A stretch of DNA of 47,119 nucleotides from UBA10364 sp905182675 (GCA_963933975.1 CAWVWE010000014.1:1-47119); one strand, 5' to 3'; numbered from the stretch's first letter, positions 1-9,743 are shown. The notes: a model not told the origin generated them from the sequence alone. Program-made: numbers and translations.

Positions 1-995
1 TGAATGGCAGTGCCTATATCCTGAGTCATGTAAACGGAAGTACCATCACTTCGCATTACCAGTTTATGATCAAGGCCTTCATCCTCAAGGTTAATCCAGA
101 CAGAACCGTCTTCTTTTGAGTAGAATACTCCGTTTTCTAGTCCTTTTCGAACATCGTCTTTGCCAAGAATATAGGTATCACTCTCGTAATAGTTTTTATC
201 AAATGATACACCCAGCTTATGATAGCTGGTATCGAAACCTTTATAAACCCATGCATTCATTTTCTTCCAAAGTGCGACCACTTCAGAATCGCCTTGCTCC
301 CATTTGATCAGCATGGCTTGAGCACGTAGCAATGATGGCGCTTGCTTCTTTGCTTGGTCCTCTGTAATTCCAGTTCTGATTAATTCAGCCATTTCGGCCT
401 TATAAACCTGATCGAACTTAACATAGTACCTTCCTACAAGGTGGTCACCCTTAAGTCCTGAACTTTCCGGAGTCTCTCCATCACCATACTCCATCCAGGC
501 CAGCATGGATTTGCAGATATGTATTCCACGATCGTTGATGATCTGAACTTTAGTAACCTCCACCCCATTTGCCACAAGTATTTGACTTACCGCATATCCC
601 AGGAGGTTATTACGAATATGCCCCAGATGCAGTGGCTTGTTGGTATTAGGAGAGCTGTATTCTACAATATACTTTCCCTTAGAGTTTATCTCTGGAAGTC
701 CTAATTTAGGGTCCTCTGAGAATGTGCGGAAAGAAGAAACATAGGTTCCTCTATCTAACGATAGATTTAAAAAACCCTTCACTACGTTAAACGCGGAAAC
801 GGCTCCCTTACTCAATAATAACGCTCCAATTTCCTGAGCAACTGCTTCAGGAGATTTTTTAGCAATCCGTACAAAGGGAAAGACCACGAGTGTAAGATCT
901 CCTGTAAATTCCTTTCTAGTCTCCTGTAATTCAGGAATAAATTCTACATCGTAAAGCTCCCGTAGTACTTCTGAAATATTTAGTTCTAAACTCAT
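1..995 (-). CDS. argS: Arginyl-tRNA synthetase, N-terminal part (cut by left window edge)
   Basis: Class I aminoacyl-tRNA synthetase that charges tRNA-Arg with arginine in the cytoplasm. I translated the reverse strand from the ATG at 995. The HIGH-type motif appears as HLGH at residues 123-126 after SPNTNKP, and is followed by the conserved stretch INDRGIH. The first ~110 residues match the N-terminal additional domain typical of ArgS. About 331 codons are present; the KMSKS region and anticodon-binding domain lie beyond base 1. The start ATG overlaps the TGA stop of the upstream hydrolase gene by 4 bases (ATGA), so the two are probably translationally coupled. Family assignment is firm; only the missing C-terminus is unseen. 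Confidence 0.95.
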   Translation of the reverse strand, partial: MSLELNISEVLRELYDVEFIPELQETRKEFTGDLTLVVFPFVRIAKKSPEAVAQEIGALLLSKGAVSAFNVVKGFLNLSLDRGTYVSSFRTFSEDPKLGLPEINSKGKYIVEYSSPNTNKPLHLGHIRNNLLGYAVSQILVANGVEVTKVQIINDRGIHICKSMLAWMEYGDGETPESSGLKGDHLVGRYYVKFDQVYKAEMAELIRTGITEDQAKKQAPSLLRAQAMLIKWEQGDSEVVALWKKMNAWVYKGFDTSYHKLGVSFDKNYYESDTYILGKDDVRKGLENGVFYSKEDGSVWINLEDEGLDHKLVMRSDGTSVYMTQDIGTAI

Positions 996-1933
996 GAAGT
1001 TACTTGTTTAGGTAAATAAATCTCAGCAAGCATGCAACGTGCACTACCTCCACCGAGAGTTTCAATAGTTGTAAGGTCTGTATGAAGCAACTGGTGATGT
1101 TGCTGCATCCGTTTTTTCTGTTCGAGTGTCAGAGCATTGAATGCGCTGGTACTCATCACTACGTAAAGAGCCCCCTGAGCCCCCTTTACCAAAAGCATGT
1201 TACCCGCAAATTGATGCTTTTGCTCTTCTGTAATTTCAATAATTTCTTTACCGCTGGAATAAATACGTTCTACAACCATTTTACGCTCTATCTCATTGTC
1301 GATAGCATCAAGACACATTAACACATAAGCATCTGTTATACACATCATTACATTTGTATGATAGATGGGTTTACGACCCTCCGGTGTATCTTGAAAAGCG
1401 CTAAAAACTATGGAAGTGTAACCTAAATCCTCACATACTTGATCGAGTAGGAATTCATCAGCTCTTTGGCTACGTGCCATGTAAGCGGTTTTGTTGTCAT
1501 GATCAAAAATGATAGAGCCTGTACCCTCAAGATATATGTTCTCTAATTCCGCATCCGAGTAATCCACCGTAGACTGAACGTCAAATCCAAAATCACTCAA
1601 AATGCTGTAAATATTTTCTAAACGCTCCAATCTCCTGTTTTCCGCTTTCATCGGATACAGAACAACGCGCGAATCTGCATGCATACTGATCCAATTGTTT
1701 GGAAAAATACTATCTGGCGTGTGCGGTTCTGCAACGTCTTGTATAACAAAGGTTTCTACACCTATTGCTGTTAATTTATCTACGAATCTATCAAACTCAA
1801 TCTGAGCATTTTCATTGGCTCCTTCCGGTGAGGCGTCCTGGTCTTGGTAAAAATTATCAACCGCAGTTTGCACATTCATTGCGAAGCGCGCAGGTCGAAT
1901 CATTAAAATTGTATTTGTAGCGTTTTTAGTCAT
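992..1933 (-). CDS. ctlX: CtlX-type citrulline/arginine hydrolase (amidinotransferase superfamily)
   Basis: A 313-residue member of the guanidino-group modifying superfamily that also holds arginine deiminases and amidinotransferases. Features seen: PNNW at 78-81, LEGTGS at 135-140, YHTN with the likely catalytic His192, and GGGSARC at 294-300 with the likely nucleophile Cys300. Length and motif layout fit the CtlX group (citrulline utilisation hydrolase) common in Bacteroidota; the exact substrate is inferred from family resemblance. It starts two bases before the stop of the related upstream gene is left behind, and its own stop overlaps argS, giving a compact three-gene unit around arginine metabolism. 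An alternative is a general arginine-deiminase-related protein. Confidence 0.85.
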   Translation of the reverse strand: MTKNATNTILMIRPARFAMNVQTAVDNFYQDQDASPEGANENAQIEFDRFVDKLTAIGVETFVIQDVAEPHTPDSIFPNNWISMHADSRVVLYPMKAENRRLERLENIYSILSDFGFDVQSTVDYSDAELENIYLEGTGSIIFDHDNKTAYMARSQRADEFLLDQVCEDLGYTSIVFSAFQDTPEGRKPIYHTNVMMCITDAYVLMCLDAIDNEIERKMVVERIYSSGKEIIEITEEQKHQFAGNMLLVKGAQGALYVVMSTSAFNALTLEQKKRMQQHHQLLHTDLTTIETLGGGSARCMLAEIYLPKQVTS

Positions 1934-2848
1934 TTAATCTCTTTTTAAGGGCATCGTACTGCAGCGTAAAAGGCCACCCATCTTAACTATCTCGCTATAA
2001 GAGACCTTGAACACTTTCATGCCTTTTGTTCTGAGCCAATCCATTAACGATATAAAAGAATCATCAACTATTACTTGGGTAGGACTTACGCTAAACACGT
2101 TTGTAGTGAGCGCATAAGCCTCTTCCGTTGAGCATTGGTATACATTATCCGCTCCGAAAAAAGAAAGTATCCAGTCTACATCCTCTTGGTTTTTAAACAA
2201 ATGCGGTACTAATAGAGCGCCGCATCCCACGGGTTGGAAGGCACAATCCAAATGAAGCGATCCTCCTCTAGGGTCAACGTCACTCTTCAACAACTCAAAT
2301 CCTTTAAATATTTTTCCAGGAAATTCATCTGACAGGTAAGTCAGACCAGCGTAGTTAGTCCTTGACGTCTTGTAAGTTTGGAAAGCCTCGTTGTTACTTA
2401 CCCCAACAAAGACGTGGTGATTATGGACGATAACATCGCCTCCTTCAGCATAACAACCAGAGGGCATCATGATAATATTAGACGATGGGACATTTCCCTC
2501 TATAATTGCCATAGCAGTAACCTCTCTGGCACGATCTTCAATGACGTTTGGAAGTACTAGTTGATCCTCAATGACGAAAGCTATATCACGAGCAAAGACC
2601 TGATTCAATGCGGGAATACTTTCCGGGCGTAACACTTCTATATTTAATTCCTCTAAAATCTCTATAAAGCCCTTCATCTCCGCCATACAGGATTCTTCCG
2701 AGGGATAAGTGCTGTTTAAAACAGACTCGGCGCTTCGAGGATCATAACAATCCTCTATGGCAGGCATCCCACCCATTTTGCGGGCAACACCCACAACAAC
2801 GGTTTTGAGCGTACCAAATTCGTTTTGTATATCCAGTTGAATTTGCAT
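1934..2848 (-). CDS. DDAH/arginine-deiminase-like hydrolase
   Basis: A 304-residue protein of the same guanidino-group modifying superfamily as its downstream neighbour. Motifs: FARD at 85-88 and EGGD at 135-138 for substrate binding, LHLD at 198-201 with the likely catalytic His199, and GGLLRC at 291-296 with the likely nucleophile Cys296. It probably hydrolyses arginine or a methylated or otherwise substituted arginine; the substrate cannot be read from sequence. An in-frame ATG exists 25 codons upstream (2923), but that extension overlaps a leftward TAnnTTTG promoter element (2866-2873) and adds a non-conserved-looking tail, so I chose 2848. It abuts ctlX with no gap. Confidence 0.85.
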   Translation of the reverse strand: MQIQLDIQNEFGTLKTVVVGVARKMGGMPAIEDCYDPRSAESVLNSTYPSEESCMAEMKGFIEILEELNIEVLRPESIPALNQVFARDIAFVIEDQLVLPNVIEDRAREVTAMAIIEGNVPSSNIIMMPSGCYAEGGDVIVHNHHVFVGVSNNEAFQTYKTSRTNYAGLTYLSDEFPGKIFKGFELLKSDVDPRGGSLHLDCAFQPVGCGALLVPHLFKNQEDVDWILSFFGADNVYQCSTEEAYALTTNVFSVSPTQVIVDDSFISLMDWLRTKGMKVFKVSYSEIVKMGGLLRCSTMPLKRD

Positions 2849-2865
2849 GACTTTGTATTGAAAAG

Positions 2866-2873
2866 CAAAAATA
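2866..2873 (-). promoter_or_regulatory. Candidate -7 promoter element of the hydrolase-ctlX-argS operon
   Basis: Reverse-strand TATTTTTG, an exact match to the Bacteroidota -7 consensus TAnnTTTG, 18 bases upstream of the chosen ATG. I see no convincing TTTG at -33. Confidence 0.45.
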
Positions 2874-2931
2874 GCAGTAAATGTGTTGATAACGCTATAA
2901 ACACAGGGTACTTTACTAACCAATACCTACT

Positions 2932-2939
2932 TATTTTTG
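2932..2939 (+). promoter_or_regulatory. Candidate -7 promoter element of the ftsK operon
   Basis: Forward-strand TATTTTTG exactly matches TAnnTTTG and sits 22 bases before the ftsK ATG, on the other side of the divergent gap from the hydrolase operon promoter. Confidence 0.5.
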
Positions 2940-2961
2940 ATAGAATAAGTCTAGCTCGAGC

Positions 2962-5376
2962 ATGGCCAAAAAATCTGTATCAAAATCCAAAGTAACCCCG
3001 TCCAAATGGAAATCCATTTTAGGACGGGTAAGTCAGAACAGTAAAGAGTTCACGAACGATCCTACAGCGAAATTATTTATTGTTCTGCTGTTGTTTCTAC
3101 TAGGATTCTTTTCCTTTATTGCATTGATCAGCTTTATCGGAAATTGGCCTCAAGACTACAGTTTATCCACAACGGATTCTTTGAAAGTTATACACTTAGA
3201 CGACATAGGCAATGCTTTTGGCACCTTTGGAAATTGGGTTGGAACGTCACTAATGCTCAAAGGTTTCGGTGTATCAGCGTTGCTATTACCACTATGGGTC
3301 ATGGCTTTCTCATTGAGAACAGCGTTTAATTTTAAAAGAATTAAACCGCTTGCCTTATTTAATCATTTTATTGTCATCACCTTCCTCTTGTCCACCTTTA
3401 TCGCATGGCTAAATCCGGAATTTCCTAGTATTTACTGCGGATTAACAGGTTTTCAGATGTATCAATGGCTTTCTGTTAGATTGGGTCATTTGGGTGTCAT
3501 GCTAGCGATTGCAGGTACCTCGCTACTTTATGCAATAGCTGCACTCAAAATCACTTCAGTGACCTTACCAAAATTCAAAAACGCGTCACAGATTCATCAG
3601 GACGATGTTGATATCGAGCCTGTGCAAGACAAAGAACAGAATACTCATGTTGAAGAGTCTAGTTCATCCATTTTCGATAGAGAACCAAAGGAAGACGGTG
3701 AAGATAAAACCCCTACTATTCCACTAGCAGTAAAACCAGAACCCGCAGAAGAAATTCTAATCAAAGCACCTTTGGAATCTACTCCGCAAAATAGCATAGA
3801 TGTCCAGGTTGAAGTTCTTGAAGAAAAGAGTGAGAGTGACCAGTCTATTAACAAGAAGGTCAAGGAGTTTGGTGAGTATGACCCCAAGCTAGATCTCAGT
3901 CGATTCCAGCTTCCTAAAATTGATTTATTAAAGCAATATGGTACGGGTCAAATCACTTTTGACAAAGTTGAAATTGAACAAAATAAAGACAACATTGTCA
4001 ACACGTTGCGCAACTATAACATTGAAATAAAGGAGATTAAAGCCACTATTGGGCCTACTGTAACCCTTTACGAAATTGTGCCAGCAGCAGGTATAAGGAT
4101 TTCAAAAATCAAGAGTTTAGAAGACGATATTGCACTCAGTCTTGCGGCCTTAGGTATACGTATTATAGCTCCAATCCCTGGCAAAGGAACCATAGGAATT
4201 GAAGTGCCTAATGCCAACCCGCAAATGGTGAGCATGAAGCAAGTGATTGCGAGTAAAAAATTCCAAGAGGCGGATATGGAGTTACCAATCGCCATGGGAA
4301 GAACCATTACGAATGAAAATTTCATTTTTGATCTTGCTAAGATGCCACACCTTCTCATGGCAGGCGCGACAGGTCAGGGTAAATCAGTTGGTTTAAATGC
4401 TATTCTAACTTCCTTGCTCTATAAGAAGCATCCAAGCCAATTAAAATTTGTCTTAGTAGATCCGAAAAAAGTAGAGTTGACTCTGTATAATAAAATTGAA
4501 CGTCACTACTTGGCTATGCTTCCTGATACAGATGAAGCTATTATTACGGACACCGGAAAAGTAGTGGCTACCCTGAATAGTCTTTGTATCGAAATGGACA
4601 ATAGATATGAGCTTCTTAAAGATGCCATGGTCAGGAATATCAAAGAATACAACGCTAAATTTATTGCTCGCCGACTAAACCCTGAGGAGGGCCACAAATA
4701 CCTTCCTTATATTGTCCTTGTTATTGATGAGTTTGCGGATCTGATTATGACAGCTGGTAAAGAGGTTGAAATGCCTATTGCTCGCCTAGCGCAGCTTGCA
4801 CGTGCTATTGGTATTCATTTAATTGTTGCAACACAGCGACCTTCTGTAAATGTGATAACCGGTATCATTAAAGCTAATTTCCCTGCTCGTGCCGCGTTTA
4901 GGGTAACCTCAAAGATTGATTCAAGAACGATTCTTGACGCAGGTGGTGCGGATCAATTGATAGGAAAAGGAGACATGTTATTCTCTCAAGGATCGGATTT
5001 AGTCAGGCTGCAATGTGCCTTTGTGGATACTCCTGAAGTAGAAGACATCTGTGATTTTATAGGTAATCAACAGGCCTATCCCATGGCTTATCAACTGCCT
5101 GAATTTGTGGGTGAAGAAGGTAGTGGTGTTGGTGAAATGGATCCTAAGGACCGAGATGTACTTTTTGAAGATGCCGCTCGTTTAGTTGTAGCCAGTCAGC
5201 AAGGATCCACATCTATGATACAGCGAAAATTAAAATTAGGGTACAATCGTGCAGGTAGAATTGTGGATCAATTAGAGGCTGCCGGTATCCTTGGACAGTT
5301 TGAAGGGTCTAAGGCTCGACAAGTATTAATTACCGATGAGACATCATTGGAACAGAAATTGAAAGGAGATGTGTAA
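2962..5376 (+). CDS. ftsK: DNA translocase FtsK
   Basis: Membrane-anchored motor that pumps chromosomal DNA through the division septum. The 804 residues show four hydrophobic N-terminal segments (roughly 38-62, 95-115, 130-150, 170-190), an acidic, low-complexity linker (about 210-300), and the RecA-like motor. The motor carries Walker A GATGQGKS at 468-475 and a Walker B strand ending in DEFADL near 587-592. A winged-helix gamma domain at the C-terminus (about 730-790) would read the polar DNA guide sequences. It heads a tight rightward gene chain; its stop lies 10 bases before the likely start of the lolA-like gene. Confidence 0.97.
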   Translation: MAKKSVSKSKVTPSKWKSILGRVSQNSKEFTNDPTAKLFIVLLLFLLGFFSFIALISFIGNWPQDYSLSTTDSLKVIHLDDIGNAFGTFGNWVGTSLMLKGFGVSALLLPLWVMAFSLRTAFNFKRIKPLALFNHFIVITFLLSTFIAWLNPEFPSIYCGLTGFQMYQWLSVRLGHLGVMLAIAGTSLLYAIAALKITSVTLPKFKNASQIHQDDVDIEPVQDKEQNTHVEESSSSIFDREPKEDGEDKTPTIPLAVKPEPAEEILIKAPLESTPQNSIDVQVEVLEEKSESDQSINKKVKEFGEYDPKLDLSRFQLPKIDLLKQYGTGQITFDKVEIEQNKDNIVNTLRNYNIEIKEIKATIGPTVTLYEIVPAAGIRISKIKSLEDDIALSLAALGIRIIAPIPGKGTIGIEVPNANPQMVSMKQVIASKKFQEADMELPIAMGRTITNENFIFDLAKMPHLLMAGATGQGKSVGLNAILTSLLYKKHPSQLKFVLVDPKKVELTLYNKIERHYLAMLPDTDEAIITDTGKVVATLNSLCIEMDNRYELLKDAMVRNIKEYNAKFIARRLNPEEGHKYLPYIVLVIDEFADLIMTAGKEVEMPIARLAQLARAIGIHLIVATQRPSVNVITGIIKANFPARAAFRVTSKIDSRTILDAGGADQLIGKGDMLFSQGSDLVRLQCAFVDTPEVEDICDFIGNQQAYPMAYQLPEFVGEEGSGVGEMDPKDRDVLFEDAARLVVASQQGSTSMIQRKLKLGYNRAGRIVDQLEAAGILGQFEGSKARQVLITDETSLEQKLKGDV

Positions 5377-5386
5377 ATTTACCCCT

Positions 5387-6007
5387 ATGAGAATATTTGC
5401 ACTACTGTTACTCCCCTTTTTATCAATTGGCCAAAATCACGAGCAGGCCAAAGAACTACTTAACCAAGTTTACGAAACTACATTGGCCTTAGAGTCGCAG
5501 CATATCACCTTCACCAATACCATTGAGGTACCTAGCGATGGTGGAATGAAGGAACGGAGTTCTGAAGGCGAACTATTTGCTATTGGAGAGAAAGTTCGTG
5601 TTAAAACTAATGCCTTCGAATTCTTGTCTAACGGCACTACAGCTTATTTGATATATCCAGAGGATCAAGAAATTGAGGTAGCCGCTTCTGCGGAGGAAAC
5701 AAGTTTAAGCCCAGCAGATATCCTCAAGAATTATCAAAGTGGTTATAGTTATAAGATGGCTGGTCAAGCTACCGTTAATGGAAATGAAATTCAGTACATA
5801 AGGCTTAAACCTGTTAGTAGCGAAGAAGTGAAAGAGATTTTGATTGGTGTGAATATGAAAACCATGCTTTTAGATAATTATACACAGTTCGGTACCAATG
5901 GCTCGAACAATATCTTCTTGGTTAAGGCCTATGCTATTAACCTCCCCTTAGATGCTGAGATGTTTAACATTTATGCAAATGAGTTCGAGGGTTTCTACAG
6001 ATTATAA
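5387..6007 (+). CDS. LolA-like outer-membrane lipoprotein carrier protein
   Basis: Periplasmic carrier of the LolA fold, which in the known pathway carries lipoproteins from the inner to the outer membrane. The protein starts with a clear signal peptide (MRIFALLLLPFLSIGQ). About 185 beta-rich residues follow, with a closing FEGFYRL end as in Bacteroidota LolA homologues. An earlier in-frame ATG at 5369 overlaps the ftsK stop but would add six residues in front of the signal peptide, so I prefer 5387. It lies 10 bases after ftsK and 3 bases before a LptF/G permease, the arrangement often seen in Flavobacteriia. Full length 206 residues, normal for the family. Confidence 0.85.
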   Translation: MRIFALLLLPFLSIGQNHEQAKELLNQVYETTLALESQHITFTNTIEVPSDGGMKERSSEGELFAIGEKVRVKTNAFEFLSNGTTAYLIYPEDQEIEVAASAEETSLSPADILKNYQSGYSYKMAGQATVNGNEIQYIRLKPVSSEEVKEILIGVNMKTMLLDNYTQFGTNGSNNIFLVKAYAINLPLDAEMFNIYANEFEGFYRL

Positions 6008-6010
6008 TCC

Positions 6011-7432
6011 ATGAATACACTTGACCGTTATGTCTTAAAAAGCTTTATCAGGCCATTAATCCCCACTTTGGGAATTATGGTCTTTTTCTTTTTGATGCAA
6101 ATGGTCTGGAAGTATGTAGATGATCTCGCAGGCAAAGGAATAGAATGGTACATCATCTTAGAGCTTATGACCTACTGGGCCGCAAGCGTAGTTCCATTTG
6201 CACTCCCGGTAAGTGTGTTATTTGCCTCCTTACTCACCTTTGGAAATTTTGGTGAACATTATGAAATGGCTGCCATGAAGAGCGCTGGAATTTCATTATT
6301 TAGAGGAATTAGGTCCTTAATTATCTTAAATATACTAATCGCTTTTGCGGCTTTTTTCTTTTACAACAATGTCATTCCAATGGCTAATTTAAGAGGACAA
6401 AGCCTCCTCATGAATATTTCGAAGAGCAAGCCTGCCTTCCACATCACCCCTGGTATTTTCTATAATGGTTTCGATGGATATAGCATTAAAATTGGGGAAA
6501 AGAGCGGCGAAGACAGTGAGCTTTTAAAGGACATCTATATCTACGACCACAAGGAAGCTAAGAAAGGTAATCACAAGGTGCTCACAGCAGCCTCAGGTAT
6601 CATGAGAACAGTCGCTAACGATCAGTACTTAGAGATTGAATTACATGATGGAGCTACCTACGAGGATATTATCAAAAAGGAAAGAGACGATCGGAAAAAG
6701 ATGCCATGGGCAAGAAGTGAATTTGATACTGCTTACATCAGGTTTTCACTAGGGAACTTCTCTTCCGAGGATCTTTACAAGACTCGTAAACGTGACTTCA
6801 TGATGCTTAATACGCAGCAGCTCAAAGAGAAGGCAGATACTTTGTCTGCTCAAATTACAGAGCGCCAGGCGAACTTTGAGAAAAATCTACATGGTAAATA
6901 CAAGTTTAACTATATTGAAATAAGCAGTGCTGATAACCAAAGTGCCCTAAGAGACGACTTGATGCAAAATCTAGTTATTGGAATGAGGGTACGTGCCTCG
7001 CAAAATGCAGTTCGTCTTGCTAGAAGCAATCTTGACTATCTGCGTCAGATGGAACGTGAAATGGAATGGCGCAAGGAAATGCATCTGCGCCATTGGATAG
7101 AGTATTACAAGAAATATGCTCTCGGAGTTTCAGTACTTATCATGTTTTTTATCGGTGCTCCATTAGGTAGTATTATAAGAAAAGGGGGTATAGGACTTCC
7201 ATTGGTGATTTCCACTATATCATTTTTGGTATTTCATATCCTTAATACGACGTTTGAAAAGATGGGTAGAGAAATGCTTATCGATGTCACTGCAGCGGTT
7301 TGGATACCTTCCATTATTTTAGCGCCAATAGCCTTGTGGCTAACCTATAGTGCGTCCACTGACACTGCCCTACTGTCAGGAGAATGGTACAGCAAATTGA
7401 GTACTCGGTTTACTAGAAAACCTCGGTCATGA
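6011..7432 (+). CDS. LptF/LptG family permease (YjgP/YjgQ)
   Basis: Inner-membrane permease of the lipopolysaccharide export machine, which with LptB extracts LPS from the inner membrane. The 473 residues begin with the family opening LDRYVLKSFI and have three hydrophobic segments in the first ~125 residues and three in the last ~100. Between them lies a large periplasmic domain, here with a charged, probably helical insert (about 270-350). One permease gene is present here; a second LptF/G partner would have to lie elsewhere. Its TGA stop overlaps the next ATG (ATGA at 7429-7432). Whether it is LptF or LptG cannot be told from sequence alone. Confidence 0.9.
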   Translation: MNTLDRYVLKSFIRPLIPTLGIMVFFFLMQMVWKYVDDLAGKGIEWYIILELMTYWAASVVPFALPVSVLFASLLTFGNFGEHYEMAAMKSAGISLFRGIRSLIILNILIAFAAFFFYNNVIPMANLRGQSLLMNISKSKPAFHITPGIFYNGFDGYSIKIGEKSGEDSELLKDIYIYDHKEAKKGNHKVLTAASGIMRTVANDQYLEIELHDGATYEDIIKKERDDRKKMPWARSEFDTAYIRFSLGNFSSEDLYKTRKRDFMMLNTQQLKEKADTLSAQITERQANFEKNLHGKYKFNYIEISSADNQSALRDDLMQNLVIGMRVRASQNAVRLARSNLDYLRQMEREMEWRKEMHLRHWIEYYKKYALGVSVLIMFFIGAPLGSIIRKGGIGLPLVISTISFLVFHILNTTFEKMGREMLIDVTAAVWIPSIILAPIALWLTYSASTDTALLSGEWYSKLSTRFTRKPRS

Positions 7433-8607
7433 AAAAAGTACTGATACTTGCAAACAAAATCCCATATCCTTCTAAAGACGGGAGTTCCATAGCCATGGCC
7501 AGAATGCTAGAATCTCTTTTAAAAATTGACGGTATCAACATCACTTATGGCGCACTCAACACTGTTAAACATAGAAAAGATATTAAAGATTTCCCTAAAG
7601 CTATTCTAGACAAAATCATCTTTGTATCGTTTGAAGTAGATACGTCCCCAAATATTATATCAGGAGTACGGAATTTATTATTCAGCAGCAGACCCTATAA
7701 TGCGATCCGATTCTTTGTGAAATCGATGCGGGAATGGCTCCTAGATTTTGACGATGATTCCTTTGATTATGTGATCATCGAAGGTGCCTTTATGGGCGAT
7801 TATTTACCTATTGCCAAGAGAAAGGGAAAACAAGTGATCCTGCGTTCGCACAACTTGGAGCATGTTATTTGGGAGCGAACCGCGGATCATATCGGGGACC
7901 CTTTTAGGAAGTTGTATTTCAATATTCAGGCAAATAGACTAAAGTCTTTTGAGAAAAATCTAACAAGGCAATCCGATTCAATATGGAGCATAAGTCCCAT
8001 AGACGGCGCATGGTTTAAGGCATTAAATAAACATACCCATCACATCCCTGTGGCCGTAGAAGATGGACTTCCTGTCAAGACTATTTCACCCATGCGGTGT
8101 TTTCACTTAGGTGCATTGGATTGGAAACCTAACCTTCAAGGAATAGAATGGTTTTTAAGCCAAGTATGGCCACTGGTCTTAGATATGCGTCCTGAGGCAG
8201 AATTTCATATTGCTGGAAATAACACTCCCAAGCATATTAAGACACAGCCTCATAGAAAGATTACCGTCCATGGCAGAGTATCAAATGCTGAAGCGTTTTC
8301 AAAGTCACATGGAATTTCTGTCATCCCGTTGCTATCTGGCTCTGGAATACGGATTAAACTGTTGGAAAATGCCAGGATTGCTATTCCGGTGATAAGTACA
8401 ACCGTGGGTGCGGAAGGAGTATATAATCATACCTTCAGTATAATTCCTTTAGCTGACAAACCGTTGGATTTCGCTCACAAACTGGTCGATCTTTTGGATC
8501 ACCCGGAAAAGGCAAAAAAAATTGGATTGTCTTTACAAAATGATATTATGACTACTTACAGCATGCCTTCAACCTTGAAACTTATTGATTCTGCATGGCC
8601 CTTATAG
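7429..8607 (+). CDS. Glycosyltransferase, GT4-like (GT-B fold)
   Basis: A 392-residue GT-B type glycosyltransferase. The N-terminus has the open Rossmann start MKKVLILANKIPYPSKDGS, with the glycine-containing acceptor-side loop. The C-terminal donor domain carries GSGIRIKLLENA and ISTTVGAEGV, corresponding to the sugar-nucleotide binding E-x7-E-like region. No membrane segment is seen, so it is probably cytoplasmic or peripheral. The sugar and acceptor are unknown. It starts inside the stop of the LptF/G gene and overlaps the next glycosyltransferase by 13 bases, so both belong to this transcript and may build a surface glycan. Confidence 0.85.
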   Translation: MKKVLILANKIPYPSKDGSSIAMARMLESLLKIDGINITYGALNTVKHRKDIKDFPKAILDKIIFVSFEVDTSPNIISGVRNLLFSSRPYNAIRFFVKSMREWLLDFDDDSFDYVIIEGAFMGDYLPIAKRKGKQVILRSHNLEHVIWERTADHIGDPFRKLYFNIQANRLKSFEKNLTRQSDSIWSISPIDGAWFKALNKHTHHIPVAVEDGLPVKTISPMRCFHLGALDWKPNLQGIEWFLSQVWPLVLDMRPEAEFHIAGNNTPKHIKTQPHRKITVHGRVSNAEAFSKSHGISVIPLLSGSGIRIKLLENARIAIPVISTTVGAEGVYNHTFSIIPLADKPLDFAHKLVDLLDHPEKAKKIGLSLQNDIMTTYSMPSTLKLIDSAWPL

Positions 8608-9743
8608 CACTCTATTCTCTATTAGTCTTGTGCCTATTAGGCATTATAATTACCTATGGTTTATACCCTCTTTGGCAAATACTGTTTCCAGGGAAATCTC
8701 ATCCTATCCTAGAGATTAATTTCAATGCCCAGCTGGTAACGGTGATATTCGCGGCGTACAATGAGCAAGATGTTATTGAGGAGAAAATTAGAAGTATCTA
8801 TCATTCCTCTTATCCTAATGAACTCATTGAAGTATGGATAGGGAGTGATAAAAGCACGGACGCAACGGAAGAAATAATTACACGGCTGCAACTAGAATTT
8901 AAAACGTTACATCTATATATATCGTCTGGAAGATCTGGAAAGGCGGCTATTATGAACATTCTCGCTAAAAAGGCTGGCGGCGATATTTTTATAGCGACTG
9001 ATGCAAATATTATTTTCGACCATCATACGATCACCGAGCTTGTCAAATACTATTCTAACGTTAATGTAGGAGCCGTAGCCGGTAACCTTTCCTATGAAAA
9101 AGAAAACATCAGTTCTGGTACCTCTAAAAACGAGCACTTTTATCTGAACATAGAAAATAGAATTAAGCAGACTGAAAGTAATAAGTACGGATTTTGTCTT
9201 GGCATGGAGGGTGGTCTATACAGCATTAGAAAAAAGCTTTGGAGTGAAATACCTCCGCACACCTTCATGGAGGATTTTTTTCAAACGGTTCAGGTTTTTG
9301 ACCAAGGATATGACATTGTTTTCAATGAATTTGCCCTTGGTTTTGAAGATGTAAGCACCTCACTAAAAGAAGAATTCAATAGAAAGATTCGTATTTCTAT
9401 TGGTAATTTTCAAAATCTAAGAAGGTTTAGGAAATTGGCGATGAATAAGCCCTTCCCTTTTGGATTGGTCTTCCTGTTTCACAAAATATTGAGGTGGCTA
9501 ACTCCGCATCTATTTATCCTCTCAAGTCTCCTGATATTATGTACGCCAATTGCCCTTCCTTATCTCATGCTTATTTCAGCAGTAGTCTTCGCCCAAATTA
9601 TTTGGGTCCGATTCTTCCCTCCAGGTCCTTTCACTTACTTTTGTGCGATGAACTTGGCCTTATTTATAGGTTATATTAGATTTTTACGCGGAGTTACCTC
9701 CAGTGTTTGGCAACCAACAAAGAGAAAACAAAATGAGTCTTAA
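8595..9743 (+). CDS. Membrane-bound family 2 glycosyltransferase
   Basis: A 382-residue GT-A fold transferase related to processive inverting GT2 enzymes. It begins with one membrane segment (about 3-28). The GT2 core follows, with AAYNEQDVIEEK near 52-63, an IATDANI stretch as the DxD-like metal site, a MEDFFQ acidic motif (general base region) and an RKIRISIGN stretch at the place of QxxRW. The C-terminal ~100 residues form two or three membrane segments. The product is probably a polysaccharide or glycolipid. It overlaps the upstream GT by 13 bases and the downstream ribB start by 11 bases. Confidence 0.87.
   Translation: MALIALYSLLVLCLLGIIITYGLYPLWQILFPGKSHPILEINFNAQLVTVIFAAYNEQDVIEEKIRSIYHSSYPNELIEVWIGSDKSTDATEEIITRLQLEFKTLHLYISSGRSGKAAIMNILAKKAGGDIFIATDANIIFDHHTITELVKYYSNVNVGAVAGNLSYEKENISSGTSKNEHFYLNIENRIKQTESNKYGFCLGMEGGLYSIRKKLWSEIPPHTFMEDFFQTVQVFDQGYDIVFNEFALGFEDVSTSLKEEFNRKIRISIGNFQNLRRFRKLAMNKPFPFGLVFLFHKILRWLTPHLFILSSLLILCTPIALPYLMLISAVVFAQIIWVRFFPPGPFTYFCAMNLALFIGYIRFLRGVTSSVWQPTKRKQNES

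Noticed and set aside
4068..4358. Open frames opposite ftsK, ribB, the lipoprotein and carboxylase genes
   Set aside because: They are antisense shadows of strongly conserved genes and show no recognisable domain or own start context.
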